This document shows, in pieces, positions 19,741 through 31,282 of a stretch of 64,000 bases of DNA. The translations under genes and the position numbers were made by a program. The notes beneath the pieces are model-generated. The model ran no database searches and had not been told where the DNA came from. It saw only the letters and a list, made by a program, of their open reading frames with translations. The stretch's first letter is position 1; each line of letters opens with the position of its first letter. The DNA is from CAXSEF01 sp964236695 (GTDB lineage Bacteria > Pseudomonadota > Alphaproteobacteria > Acetobacterales > Acetobacteraceae), in assembly GCA_964236695.1 (NCBI GenBank), contig CAXSFU010000001.1:141074-205073 (forward strand). Direction: 5' to 3'.

Positions 19741-19911
19741 GGCAGCGCTCCTGGACGACGGCGTGGTCGCCGTGCCCCGGACCGCCCGGCCGACACGCCA
19801 CGGTGCAAGGCTACCGGCCGCTGGGGGCTTTGCGAAGCGGCGACCGCGCCGCGCAGGCCACGCCGGCACCGCCGCGCCCGCCGGAGTCGGGTCGCCTCGA
19901 CGGCCCGGGCC

Positions 19912-20220
19912 TCAGCCGCGCCGCTCCGACTCCGCGAACGCCGCCTGCGTTGCCGGCGCCGCCTCGGTCTGGAAGCGCGCCTGCCACTCGCGATACGGCA
20001 TGCCGTAGACGATCTCGCGCGCGTCCGGGTCGGCGATCGTGATGTCGCGCGCCGCCGCCTCCTCGCGATACCAGCGCGACAGGCAGTTGCGGCAGAACCC
20101 CGCCAGGGTCATCAGGTCGATGTTCTGCACGTCCGTGCGCTCGCGCAGGTGCGCCACCAGGCGGCGGAACGCGGCCGCCTCCAGCGCGGTGCGGGTCGCC
20201 TCGTCCATCTCTGGTGCCAT
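19912..20220 (-). CDS. DUF1244-family protein
   Basis: A 102-residue protein matching the small DUF1244 family common in Proteobacteria, recognisable by LRERTDVQNIDLMTLAGF directly followed by CRNCLSRWY and, later, DAREIVYGMPYREWQ. The helical core with paired cysteines is typical. AAGGAGC lies six bases before ATG 20220. The function is unknown in the family. It is a single gene, divergent from pyruvate kinase across ~235 bp in which I see nothing distinctive. Confidence 0.9.
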   Translation of the reverse strand: MAPEMDEATRTALEAAAFRRLVAHLRERTDVQNIDLMTLAGFCRNCLSRWYREEAAARDITIADPDAREIVYGMPYREWQARFQTEAAPATQAAFAESERRG

Positions 20221-20455
20221 CGGCTGCTCCTTGCGCTGGTCGGCGCGCCGCTGCGCGCGCCGTATCGGCCGCGTCACGCGCGAGATGCGTCGCGCCGGCC
20301 ACGCCCGGTAGATGGCAGCCGGGGCGGCGGCAGGGAACCCCTTGCGCGCGGCCGGCCGGCGGTGTCTGTGCGACGGGTGCTATCGCAGGGCGTCCGCCCC
20401 GCGGCCTGCGCGGCGACACAGCACGGCGGCGACAGTCCGCCGGTTCGGGGGCGGA

Positions 20456-21889
20456 ATGGCTGGCTTGCGCAAGGTGCGTCGGGGACGTCGCACCAAGATC
20501 CTCGCCACCCTCGGCCCGAGCTCCTCCTCGCCCGAGGTGCTGGCCCGCCTGTTCGACGCCGGCGCGGACGTGTTCCGCCTCAACTTCAGCCACGGCAGCC
20601 ACGAGGACCACGCGGCGCGAATCGCGCTGATCCGCGCGCTGGAGGAGAAGGTCGGCCGGCCGATCGGCATCCTCGCCGACGTCCAGGGCCCCAAGCTGCG
20701 CGTCGGCCGCTTCGGCGCCGGCCGCGTGCACCTGCAGACCGGTCAGAAGTTCCGCCTCGACCTCAGCCCGGTGCCGGGCGACCGCGAGCGGGTGCAGCTG
20801 CCGCACACCGAGATCATGGCGGCCGCCGGCATCGGCACCACGCTGCTGCTCGACGACGGCAAGCTGCGCCTGCGCGTGGACCGCAACCGCGGCGACCACC
20901 TGGAGTGCGAGGTGGTCACCGGAGGGCCGCTGTCCGACCGCAAGGGCGTCAACGTGCCCGACGTGGCGCTGTCCATCCCCGCGCTGACCGCGAAGGACCG
21001 CGAGGACCTCGACTTCGTGCTGGCCCTGGGGGTGGAGTACATCGGCCTCTCGTTCGTGCAGCGCCCCGAGGACGTGGCCGAGGCGCGCGAGATCGCGGCC
21101 GGGCGCGCCTGGATCATGACCAAGCTGGAGAAGCCTCAGGCGCTCGACCGGCTCGACGAGATCATCGCCCTGTCCGACACCGTGATGGTGGCGCGCGGCG
21201 ACCTCGGCGTGGAGCTGCCCCCCGAGGAGGTGCCGCTGGCGCAGAAGCGCATCGTCCGCGCCTGCCGGCAGATGGGCAGGCCGGTGGTGGTCGCGACCCA
21301 GATGCTGGAAAGCATGATCACCGCCCCCGCGCCGACCCGCGCCGAGGCGTCGGACGTGGCGACCGCGGTGTTCGACGGCGCCGACGCGGTGATGCTCAGC
21401 GCGGAGACCGCCGCCGGGCAGTTCCCGATCGAGGCGGTCACAATCATGGACCGCATCGTGGCGCGCGTGGAGCAGGACGCCGGCTGGCGCGCCATCACCG
21501 ACGCGAGCCGCCCCGCCCCGGACGGCACCATCTCGGACGCCATCGCCGCCGCCGCCCGACAGGTCGCGCACTCCATCGGTGCGGAGGCGATCGCCGCCTT
21601 CAGCCAGTCCGGCGCCACTGTGCTGCGCCTGGCCCGCGCGCGGCCGGAGGTGCCGGTGCTCGGCGTGACCAGCGAGCTGCGCACGGCGCGGCGCCTGGCC
21701 GTGGTGTGGGGCGTGCACGCGGTGGTGGCCGAGCAGGTCGCGACCATGACGCAGGCCGTCGAGCGCGCCGGGCGGTTCGCGCGCGCGGAGGGGCACGCCG
21801 GGCCGGGCAGGACGATCGTGGTGGCCGCCGGGGTGCCGTTCGGGCAGTCGGGGACGACGAACGCGCTCAGGGTGGCGGTGGTGAAGTAG
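20456..21889 (+). CDS. pyk: Pyruvate kinase
   Basis: A 477-residue glycolytic enzyme converting phosphoenolpyruvate and ADP to pyruvate and ATP. Motifs: TKILATLGPSSSS at the N-terminus, FRLNFSHGSHEDH, the catalytic MTKLEKPQALDRLDEI with its Lys, the metal and substrate segment VMVARGDLGVELP, and MLESMITAPAPTRAEASDVA. The B domain (GPKLRVGRFG onward) and a C-terminal regulatory domain are present, so the length is normal. ATG 20456 follows a purine-rich GGGGGCGGA. A degenerate hairpin array follows the stop. Confidence 0.97.
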   Translation: MAGLRKVRRGRRTKILATLGPSSSSPEVLARLFDAGADVFRLNFSHGSHEDHAARIALIRALEEKVGRPIGILADVQGPKLRVGRFGAGRVHLQTGQKFRLDLSPVPGDRERVQLPHTEIMAAAGIGTTLLLDDGKLRLRVDRNRGDHLECEVVTGGPLSDRKGVNVPDVALSIPALTAKDREDLDFVLALGVEYIGLSFVQRPEDVAEAREIAAGRAWIMTKLEKPQALDRLDEIIALSDTVMVARGDLGVELPPEEVPLAQKRIVRACRQMGRPVVVATQMLESMITAPAPTRAEASDVATAVFDGADAVMLSAETAAGQFPIEAVTIMDRIVARVEQDAGWRAITDASRPAPDGTISDAIAAAARQVAHSIGAEAIAAFSQSGATVLRLARARPEVPVLGVTSELRTARRLAVVWGVHAVVAEQVATMTQAVERAGRFARAEGHAGPGRTIVVAAGVPFGQSGTTNALRVAVVK

Positions 21890-21902
21890 AAGGGAAAAAT
21901 CG

Positions 21903-22043
21903 AGGATCCGCCAAAGGCTTGCCTCTGCAACCGGATCCCGGAAGCGCTTGTCCAGGCGTTGCGGCCGGTGCCGCAGGCCCAGACGGAGGCCGGTCCAGGG
22001 GCGCCGCCCCTGGCGGGTCCAGGGCAGAGCCCTGGCCTTTCTT
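21903..22043. repeat. GC-rich hairpin array R4 (partly degraded)
   Basis: GGATCCGCCAAAGG...CCGGATCC encloses a worn CCAAAGGCTTGCC unit. After an unrelated ~45-bp stretch come GGTCCAGGGGCG/CGCCCCTGG and CCAGGGCAGAGCCCTGG. It sits between convergent pyruvate kinase and sterol-desaturase-family genes. Confidence 0.8.
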
Positions 22044-22044
22044 C

Positions 22045-22998
22045 TCAGGCCCGCGCCATCCGCCGCTTCTCGCGCTGCCGACGCACGATCCGCACCATGC
22101 GCCGCACCCCCGCGCGCTGCTGCTGCCACCAAGTCCCGTGCACCAGCGCGTATTCCGCGCCCGGGTCGCCGGTCTCCACGCACACCCGGGAGAAATCCGC
22201 GGTGCGGAACAGCATGTCCCAGTACGGCAGCACCGCCCCGTAGTTGCACGACCGCTCGCCCGCGGCCGCGATGCCGTGGTGCGCGCGGTGGAAGCGCGGC
22301 GAGATCAGCAGCCGGTCGCCGAGCCGGCCGAAATGCGCCGTGGTGTTGGCGTGGCTCATGCTTTCCAGCAGCCGCTGCAGCAGCACCAGCAGCGGGAACT
22401 GCATCGGCGGGATGCCGATCAGCAGGGCGAGCACGGTGAACCACACGTACTGGATCAGGTCGTCGATCACGTGGTTGCGGTCGTCCGACCAGAAGGTCAT
22501 CTGCTCCTGCGCGTGGTGCAGCGAGTGCAGCGCCCACCACCAGCCGAAGCGGTGCGACAGACGGTGGCGCCAGTAGTCCGCGCAGTCCAGGATCAGCAGG
22601 TAGCAGGCGAAGGTCAGCACCGGGTGGCCCAGCAGCGCCGGTACCAGCCGCTCCAGGGTCGGCGGCACCCAGCCATGGTCGGTGAGGAACCCGTTCAGCG
22701 ACACCTGGAGCTGGTAGAACAGCACGAAGGTCACCAGAGGGAACACGCCGACCCGCGAGACCAGGGTGTAGAGCACGTCGACGCCGACGGCGTGGCGGTC
22801 CGGCCAGTGCTGCAGCGGGCGCAGACGCTCCAGCGGCAGGCACACGGCATAGGTCACCGCGACCTGCACCACGCCGTAGATCGCGAAGATCGCCCAGCCG
22901 AAAGCCACGTCCTCCCAGTCCATCAGGTCGAGCGCGTAGAGCGCCGGCACCAGCAGGTGCTCCTGCAGCCAGCCGGCCGCCAGCGTGAACGGGTCCAT
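22045..22998 (-). CDS. Sterol desaturase / fatty-acid hydroxylase superfamily protein
   Basis: A 317-residue integral membrane di-iron enzyme. Histidine clusters are HRLSH (145-149), HSLHH (158-162) and HRAHH (237-241), with extra His in HANTTAH, matching the eight-histidine ligand set of the superfamily. Four to five hydrophobic segments surround them. ATG 22998 follows GGAGGCGAGG. Likely reaction: O2-dependent hydroxylation or desaturation of a membrane lipid (hopanoid, ornithine lipid or carotenoid-type substrates are known for relatives). The substrate is not resolvable here. Confidence 0.92.
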   Translation of the reverse strand: MDPFTLAAGWLQEHLLVPALYALDLMDWEDVAFGWAIFAIYGVVQVAVTYAVCLPLERLRPLQHWPDRHAVGVDVLYTLVSRVGVFPLVTFVLFYQLQVSLNGFLTDHGWVPPTLERLVPALLGHPVLTFACYLLILDCADYWRHRLSHRFGWWWALHSLHHAQEQMTFWSDDRNHVIDDLIQYVWFTVLALLIGIPPMQFPLLVLLQRLLESMSHANTTAHFGRLGDRLLISPRFHRAHHGIAAAGERSCNYGAVLPYWDMLFRTADFSRVCVETGDPGAEYALVHGTWWQQQRAGVRRMVRIVRRQREKRRMARA

Positions 22999-23273
22999 GG
23001 CCTCGCCTCCGAAGGTCTCCGCCTCCTGATAGCACGCCGCGCGGCGGCACGAAGCCGCCGATGACGCTCCCGCCACCGCCACGGACCGGGGCCACGCGCC
23101 ACGGGACAACACCGGGACGCGGGTTCGCGCGTGCGCCGGCGGTGGGCCGGCTCGCGCTGCCACCGTCCGGCCTGCCGCCCCGCGCCCGCTGTCGCGCCAC
23201 CGCGCCCCGTGCTACGCAGTCGTTCCACGCCTGGGCATTGGCCCCGACACACGCTCAGAGGGGTCCAGACACG

Positions 23274-23636
23274 GTGTCCGGCGCGCGCATCCTGATCGTC
23301 GAGGACGAGTTCCTGATCCGCCTGACCCTGGCGGAGGCGCTCGCCGACGAGGGCTTCGACGTGGTCGAGGCCGAGACCGGCGACGCGGCGCTGCACCTGA
23401 TCAAGGCCGATCCCACGATCCGGCTGATGCTCACAGACATGCAGCTCCCCGGCACGCTGGACGGCGCGCAGCTCGCCGCCCGGGCACGCGAGCACAACCC
23501 GGAGCTGCCGATCATCTTCGTCACCGGCCGGCCGGAGGCGGTGGGCGCGCTGCTCACCCGGCGCGACCTGTTCATCGCCAAGCCCTACCTGCCGTCCGAG
23601 GTCTGCACCGCGGCCAGGCGCCTTATTGCCGCCTGA
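23274..23636 (+). CDS. Single-domain response regulator
   Basis: A 120-residue receiver-only protein: acidic residues in LIVEDEFLIRL, phospho-acceptor Asp55 (LMLTDMQLPG), conserved Thr in IFVTGRP and Lys103 in IAKPYLP. No output domain follows. The GTG 23274 start puts the receiver at residue 1, as usual; a longer reading from 23061 is Pro/Arg-rich and unlike the family. Such proteins often serve alphaproteobacterial HWE or hybrid kinases, but no kinase is adjacent. Confidence 0.88.
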   Translation: MSGARILIVEDEFLIRLTLAEALADEGFDVVEAETGDAALHLIKADPTIRLMLTDMQLPGTLDGAQLAARAREHNPELPIIFVTGRPEAVGALLTRRDLFIAKPYLPSEVCTAARRLIAA

Positions 23637-23725
23637 AGCTCCGCCGGCCGTCGGCACGCCCCGTGCATCCGCTCCGGCCGACCGGGTGACGGGCACCCAA
23701 TCGCGCGCCTGCCAGCGGAGCCGCC

Positions 23726-26488
<2,763 letters not shown>

Positions 26489-26645
26489 GCGTGGTCGCCG
26501 GCCCTCCTGTCCCGGCGCGGACATGCCCGGCCGCCAGCCCCGGCGAAACCGTCGCGTTACGTTTCTGCCATCGAAAACACCCGATCCAGGACCATCTTGC
26601 AGGTCAACGGACTGGTTCGGACGCAGGTCGGGCGGAGAGCATGCG

Positions 26646-27071
26646 ATGATGGTGCGAGCGTTGAAGCGGGCGCTGCTGCCCCTGGTGGCGATGACGCCGC
26701 TGCTCGGCGGCTGCGTCTATCCTTACGGCTACTACAGCGGCTACGGCTATCCCTACGGCTATGGCGGCTATGGCTATGGCGGTTACGGTTATGGCGGTTA
26801 CGGTTATGCGCCATTCTACGGGGCCGGCTACGGATACTTCCCCGGCTACATCGGCACCGGGTTGTACAGCCCGTTCGGGTTCGGCTATGGCTTCGGTGGC
26901 TATGGCTTCCGTGGTGGCTACGGATTCCGCGGCGGCTACGGTGGCTTCGGCGGCTACGGCTATCGCGGCGGCTGGGGCGGCTATCGCGGCGGCGGGTTCC
27001 GTGGCGGCGGCTTCGGCGGCGGCGGCTTCCACGGCGGTGGCGGCTTTCATGGCGGCGGCGGACACCGCTGA
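26646..27071 (+). CDS. Gly/Tyr-rich repetitive lipoprotein
   Basis: A 141-residue protein: lipoprotein signal MMVRALKRALLPLVAMTPLL with lipobox LGGC (Cys23), then almost pure low-complexity sequence. Residues ~24-60 are YGYGGYGYGGYG-type repeats, ~85-110 are GFRGGYG-type, and the tail is GGGFHGGGG repeats rich in Phe, His and Arg. Predicted to be an exported, surface- or envelope-attached disordered protein. GGAGAGC precedes two tandem ATG codons. Local T and A content is higher than in neighbours because of the TAC/TAT-GGC codons. No function can be assigned. Confidence 0.8.
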   Translation: MMVRALKRALLPLVAMTPLLGGCVYPYGYYSGYGYPYGYGGYGYGGYGYGGYGYAPFYGAGYGYFPGYIGTGLYSPFGFGYGFGGYGFRGGYGFRGGYGGFGGYGYRGGWGGYRGGGFRGGGFGGGGFHGGGGFHGGGGHR

Positions 27072-27115
27072 CGCCGGTTGGTCGCGCGGCGGCGGCGGAT
27101 CAGCGGGACGCCGGG

Positions 27116-28861
27116 ATGGCTGATCCGCACACCCGGCACGTGGCATTGCGGCGGACCCTTGAGGCCCTGCAGGGCGGGCACTTCGAGGCCGCGCATGCGG
27201 GTGCGGCCGGCTTCTGCGACGCCGACCCCGGTGACCTGGAAGCATCCCTCCTGGCCGGCCTTGCGCTGGGTGGCTGCTCGGCGCGGACCGGCGCGGGCGA
27301 AGCCAACGGGCTGGCGGAGCGTTCGGCCACGCTCCTCGCCGGAGTGGCGGCGCGGCGCCCGGAGCACGCGCATCCCTGCCTCGACCTGCTCGGGCTGCTG
27401 CGCCGCGAGCGACTGCAGGACGGCTATGGCCGGGTGCTGCGCGCCTGCCTGGCTCGTGCGCCGGACGACGTGCGGCTGCGGCGGGCACTGGCGGAACTGC
27501 TGCTCGAGGACGGGGACGAGGCGGGCGCGCTGGCCACCATCGACGCCTGGTTGGCGCTGCGGCCGGGCGACGAGGCGGCACTCGGGCTGCGTGGCACCGT
27601 GCTGGTGTCGCTGGGCCGGGCGGAGGAGGCGCTCGCGCAGTTCCGCGCCCTGGCGGCGCGCTCGCCGGGCTCCGCCAGGCACTGGACCAACCTGGGCAAC
27701 ACGCTGCGCCTGCTGGGGCGCCTCGACGAGGCGGTGCCGGCGCTGCACCGCGCCGCCAGGCTGGCGCCGCGCGACGGGCAGATCCGCCTGAACCACGCGG
27801 TGGCGCTGCTGCACGCGGGGCGCCTGGACGCGGGGTGGCGGGAGTACGAGGCGCGGCTGTCCCTGCCGGGCCACACCGACCTGCCTGCCTCACGCCTGCT
27901 GCCGTCGCTGGCCGAACTGCCGGGCGGCCTCGCCGCGCTGCGCGGGCGCACCGTGCTGTGCACCCACGAGGAGGGTTTCGGCGACACGCTGCAGTTCGCG
28001 CGCTACCTGCCCCTGCTGGCGGCCGCCGGCGTGCGGGTCGTGGCACGGGTACCGGCGCCGCTGGTGCGCCTGCTCCGCTCGCTCGGACCGGGGATCGAGG
28101 TCGTCGAGCACTCTGCCGAACTGCCCGACCCTGCGCCCGGCCGCGCCCGAGCCGACACCTTCGACTGGCACTGTCCGATGCTCAGCCTGCCGCGGGTGTT
28201 CGGCACCGCACTGGACACCATCCCGTCGTCGACGCCCTACCTGCACGCCGACCCCGCGCTGGTCGTGGCGGCGGAGGCGCGGCTTGCGCGCGCCCTCGGC
28301 CGACCCGCGCCGGGCACCGACGCCGCCCTGCGCGTCGGCCTCGTCTGGGCCGGGCAGTCGCGGCCCTGGCAGCCCGGCTTCGCCGCCATCGACCGCCGCC
28401 GCAGCATCGGCCTGGCCGCGCTCGCGCCGCTGGGCACGCTGCCGGGGGTGGCACTGGTCGGGCTGCAGGTCGGGCCCGCCGCCTCGGAGGCCGGCGCGCT
28501 GCCGAGGCTGGCGCTGCACGACGGCGTCGCGGACGCACGCGACTTCGCCGACACCGCGGCCGTGGTGGCCTGCCTCGACGTCGTGGTCAGCGTGGACACC
28601 GCGATGGTCCATCTCGCGGGCGCGCTGGGCCGGCCGGTGCTGATGCTCGACCGCTTCGACGCCTGCTGGCGCTGGCTGCACGGACGCGAGGACAGCCCCT
28701 GGTATCCCCGGATGTGCATCGTGCGGCAGGCGGGCCCTGGGGAGTGGAGCGGAGTCGTCGGCCGGGTCGCGGACGCGCTGCGCGGCATGGTGGAGGCAGG
28801 CGCCAGGCGGCAGGCGACGCTGGAGGCTCCGCCCCCGGACCCCGCCCGGTTCTCGTCCTGA
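27116..28861 (+). CDS. TPR protein with GT9-like glycosyltransferase domain
   Basis: A 581-residue cytosolic protein. Residues ~1-245 are TPR-type helical repeats (LALRPGDEAALGLRGTVLVS, HWTNLGNTLRLLGRLDEAV). The C-terminal ~330 residues form a GT-B-like domain with THEEGFGDTLQFARYLPLL, a central VGLVWAGQSRPWQPG and VSVDTAMVHLAGALGRPV, motifs of the heptosyltransferase superfamily. Such TPR-GT fusions are common near flagellar or surface glycosylation genes. It starts 44 bp after the Gly/Tyr-rich lipoprotein, so the two may be co-expressed, and that lipoprotein or another surface protein may be its target; this is speculative. Confidence 0.85.
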   Translation: MADPHTRHVALRRTLEALQGGHFEAAHAGAAGFCDADPGDLEASLLAGLALGGCSARTGAGEANGLAERSATLLAGVAARRPEHAHPCLDLLGLLRRERLQDGYGRVLRACLARAPDDVRLRRALAELLLEDGDEAGALATIDAWLALRPGDEAALGLRGTVLVSLGRAEEALAQFRALAARSPGSARHWTNLGNTLRLLGRLDEAVPALHRAARLAPRDGQIRLNHAVALLHAGRLDAGWREYEARLSLPGHTDLPASRLLPSLAELPGGLAALRGRTVLCTHEEGFGDTLQFARYLPLLAAAGVRVVARVPAPLVRLLRSLGPGIEVVEHSAELPDPAPGRARADTFDWHCPMLSLPRVFGTALDTIPSSTPYLHADPALVVAAEARLARALGRPAPGTDAALRVGLVWAGQSRPWQPGFAAIDRRRSIGLAALAPLGTLPGVALVGLQVGPAASEAGALPRLALHDGVADARDFADTAAVVACLDVVVSVDTAMVHLAGALGRPVLMLDRFDACWRWLHGREDSPWYPRMCIVRQAGPGEWSGVVGRVADALRGMVEAGARRQATLEAPPPDPARFSS

Positions 28862-28931
28862 GGGTGGGGTGGCGGGAGCAGAGGACGGGCGCCCGGGGTA
28901 TGGTGGCGCGAGAGCCCGGAAAGGACAGCAG

Positions 28932-29405
28932 ATGCCCGACGATCGCCCGCCCCTGCCCCCGTTCACCCGCGAGACGGCCACAGCCAAGGTCCGCGGCGCG
29001 GAGGACGGCTGGAACAGCTGCGAGCCCGCACGGGTGTCGCTTGCCTACAGCGCCGACAGCCGCTGGCGCAACCGCAGCGAGTTCCTCTCGGGGCGGCCGG
29101 CAATCGTGGCCTTCCTGGCCGCGAAATGGGCGCGCGAGCTGGACTACCGTCTGGTCAAGGAGCTGTGGGCGTTCGGCGACGACCGGATCGCCGTGCGCTT
29201 CGCCTACGAGTGGCACGATGCGGCCGGCGCCTGGTTCCGGTCGTATGGCAACGAGAACTGGGAGTTCGACGCGCACGGCCTGATGCGGACGCGCCACGCC
29301 AGCATCAACGACGTGGCGATCGCGGAGGCCGACCGGCTGTTCCGCTGGGACCGTGCGGCGGCCCGACCGGCGGCGCACCCCGGGCTGACCGGGCTGGGAC
29401 TCTGA
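28932..29405 (+). CDS. NTF2-like (SnoaL/DUF1348-type) protein
   Basis: A 157-residue soluble protein of the DUF1348 branch of the NTF2-like fold. Hallmarks are TAKVRGAEDGWNSCEPARVS, then YSADSRWRNRSEFLSG and FAYEWHDAAGAWFRSYGNE with WEFDAHGLM. AAAGGA lies upstream of the ATG. The family includes small-molecule isomerase-like and polyketide-cyclase-like folds, but this branch has no assigned reaction. It is a single gene followed by a hairpin array. Confidence 0.9.
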   Translation: MPDDRPPLPPFTRETATAKVRGAEDGWNSCEPARVSLAYSADSRWRNRSEFLSGRPAIVAFLAAKWARELDYRLVKELWAFGDDRIAVRFAYEWHDAAGAWFRSYGNENWEFDAHGLMRTRHASINDVAIAEADRLFRWDRAAARPAAHPGLTGLGL

Positions 29406-29501
29406 CCGGAGACACGCCGGGCGTTCGGCGTCAGGACATCAACAGGGGCTTCGTGCCAAAAGGCCGCTTTGTATCAACGGCCGAAAGATTTGGCCTGTTG
29501 A

Positions 29502-29634
29502 GGCAAGCAAGGCTGGGCTCTGCCCAGACCCGCCAGGGGCGAGCCGCCCCTGGACCCGGGCTTCCTTAAGAATCGGATTCCAAAGGCTTGCCTTTGGCGG
29601 GGTCCAGGGGGCAAAGCCCTGGCCTTCCTGTCCT
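29502..29634. repeat. GC-rich hairpin array R5
   Basis: Same unit order as the array at 4724-4850: CTGGGCTCTGCCCAG, a CCAGGGGCG/CGCCCCTGG unit, the link TTAAGAATCGGATT, CCAAAGGCTTGCCTTTGG, and a GTCCAGGGGGCAAAGCCCTGG-like unit (one arm altered). Upstream similarity (ATCAACGGCCGAAAG) extends to about 29471. It lies between the convergent DUF1348 and argC genes. Confidence 0.9.
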
Positions 29635-29662
29635 GACCGGTCAGGACAACCGGCCGCCGGTG

Positions 29663-30604
29663 CTACGCCGCCGCCGCCGCGCGCCATCCCGCGCCGAGCG
29701 TCATCAGCGCGATGTTCTCCACGGCCGCCCCGGACGCCCCCTTGCCCAGGTTGTCGAGCTGCGCCACCAGCACCGCCTGCCGGTGCGCCTCGCTCGCGTG
29801 CACCCGCAGCACCAGCCGGTCCGTCCCTGCCAGCGCCTCCGCACTCAGCGAGCCGGCCTCGTCGCGCGTCACCTCGACCCGCGCGCTGCCGTGGTAGTGC
29901 GCCGCCAGGATGTCGTGCAGCGCCGAGGCGCGCGGTGCCCCGGTCAACAGGTCGAGGTGCAGCGGCACCGACACCAGCATCCCCTGTGCGAAGTGACCCA
30001 CCGACGGCACGAACACCGGCCTGCGCGACAATCCCGTGTTCGCAACCAGTTCGGGGACGTGCTTGTGCTCCAGGGTGAGGGCATACAGCTCGTACGCCGG
30101 GCCGCCGTCGCGCTCGTGCGCCTCGATCATCGCCCGCCCGCCGCCGGAATACCCGCTCACCGCGTTGACGCACACCGGGTAGTCCTGCGGCAGCACCCCC
30201 GCCTCCACCAGCGGCCGGATCAGCGCGATCGCCCCCGTCGGGTAGCACCCGGGGTTGCTCACCCGCCGGCTGCCCGCGATCCGCCCGCCCTGCCCCTGCG
30301 ACAGCTCCTGGAATCCGTACACCCAGTCCGGGTCGGTCCGGAACGCGCTGCTCGCGTCCAGCAGCTTCGGCGCCTCGTCCCCAAGTCCGTCCGCCAGCGC
30401 CACCGCCTCGCGCGACGCAGCGTCCGGCAGGCACAGCACCACCAGGTCCACCGACGCCATCATCGCGCGCCGCGCCTCCGGGTCCTTGCGGCGCTCCGGG
30501 GCGATGCTGCACACCTCCACCGGAAGCTCGCGCAGGCGGTCGCGGATGCCGAGGCCGGTCGTGCCGGCCTCGCCGTCGATGAACACGCGGGGGGTGGGGC
30601 GCAT
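29663..30604 (-). CDS. argC: N-acetyl-gamma-glutamyl-phosphate reductase
   Basis: A 313-residue enzyme of the short (type 2) form, making N-acetylglutamate semialdehyde in arginine synthesis. The N-terminal NADP site is VFIDGEAGTTGLGIRDRL; the active-site Cys120 lies in SNPGCYPTGAIAL; the substrate region contains VSGYSGGGRAMIEAHE. ATG 30604 follows GGAGATGG; longer readings enter a repeat. It lies downstream of rplM-rpsI, but a strong terminator and a hairpin array separate them, so it probably has its own promoter. Confidence 0.96.
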   Translation of the reverse strand: MRPTPRVFIDGEAGTTGLGIRDRLRELPVEVCSIAPERRKDPEARRAMMASVDLVVLCLPDAASREAVALADGLGDEAPKLLDASSAFRTDPDWVYGFQELSQGQGGRIAGSRRVSNPGCYPTGAIALIRPLVEAGVLPQDYPVCVNAVSGYSGGGRAMIEAHERDGGPAYELYALTLEHKHVPELVANTGLSRRPVFVPSVGHFAQGMLVSVPLHLDLLTGAPRASALHDILAAHYHGSARVEVTRDEAGSLSAEALAGTDRLVLRVHASEAHRQAVLVAQLDNLGKGASGAAVENIALMTLGAGWRAAAAA

Positions 30605-30618
30605 CGACCATCTCCAGG

Positions 30619-30675
30619 AAAGCAAGGGCAGGGCTCTGCCCTGGACCCGCCAGGGCGAGCCGCCCTGGACCGGCA
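30619..30675. repeat. GC-rich hairpin array R6 (short)
   Basis: Two units: CAGGGCTCTGCCCTG and CCAGGGCG/CGCCCTGG around AGC. It sits just upstream of argC and downstream of the rpsI terminator. The same two-unit short form recurs at 38258-38317 and 63741 onward. Confidence 0.88.
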
Positions 30676-30701
30676 CAAATTAAGCGCACTGGGCCGACAT
30701 G

Positions 30702-30730
30702 AAAAAGGGGCGGACCCTGCGGCCCGCCCC
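30702..30730 (-). terminator. Intrinsic terminator of rplM-rpsI
   Basis: Minus-strand RNA forms a 10-bp stem GGGGCGGGCC/GGUCCGCCCC with a GCAG loop and one G-U pair, directly followed by five U residues (plus-strand AAAAA at 30702-30706). It begins 26 bases after the rpsI stop. Confidence 0.85.
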
Positions 30731-30756
30731 CTCCATCCAGCCAGCCCGCGAGGGGC

Positions 30757-31278
30757 TTAGCGCTTGCTGAACTGGAACGACCGGCGCGCCTTGGCCTTGC
30801 CATACTTCTTTCGCTCCACCACTCGGCTGTCGCGGGTCAGGAACCCGGCCACCTTGAGGATGCCGCGCAGCTCCGGCTCGTAGTATGTCAGCGCCCGGCT
30901 GATGCCGTGGCGCAGCGCCCCGGCCTGGCCGGACAGCCCGCCGCCGTTGACCGTGCAGAACACGTCGAACTGGTTGTAGCGGTCCGCCACCAGGAACGGC
31001 TGCGTCAGCAGCATCCGCAGCACGGGGCGCGCGAAATACACGCCGACCCGCTTGCCGTTGACCTGGATGTCACCCTTGCCCGGCTTGATCCACACGCGGG
31101 CGATGGCGTTCTTGCGCCGGCCCGTGGCGTAGGAGCGGCCCTGCTCGTCGCGCTTGGCCTCGCGACGGATCGCGCCTTCTGCCAGCACACCGTCCGGCGT
31201 GGCGCCGGCGATGCCGGCCGCATCGACCAGGTCCTTGAGGTCCGCAAGCGTGCGGGTCTGGGTCTCTGCCTCTGACAT
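30757..31278 (-). CDS. rpsI: 30S ribosomal protein S9
   Basis: A 173-residue S9. The N-terminal ~45 residues (SEAETQTRTLADLKDLVDAA) are an extension typical of alphaproteobacterial S9. The conserved body starts at YATGRRKNAIARVWIKPG and continues with VNGGGLSGQAGALRHGISRAL; it ends in the family's KYGKAKARRSFQFSKR tail, which reaches the decoding centre. It starts four bases after the rplM stop and a terminator lies just downstream, so it is the last gene of a two-gene operon. Confidence 0.98.
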   Translation of the reverse strand: MSEAETQTRTLADLKDLVDAAGIAGATPDGVLAEGAIRREAKRDEQGRSYATGRRKNAIARVWIKPGKGDIQVNGKRVGVYFARPVLRMLLTQPFLVADRYNQFDVFCTVNGGGLSGQAGALRHGISRALTYYEPELRGILKVAGFLTRDSRVVERKKYGKAKARRSFQFSKR

Positions 31279-31282
31279 GGCG

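Noticed and set aside
17638..23064. A continuous 1808-codon plus-strand open frame
   Set aside because: It is antisense to the AI-2E permease, DUF1244 and sterol-desaturase-family genes and runs across pyruvate kinase in another frame. Its composition is Arg/Pro/His-rich and shows no domain. Such frames are expected at this GC content.
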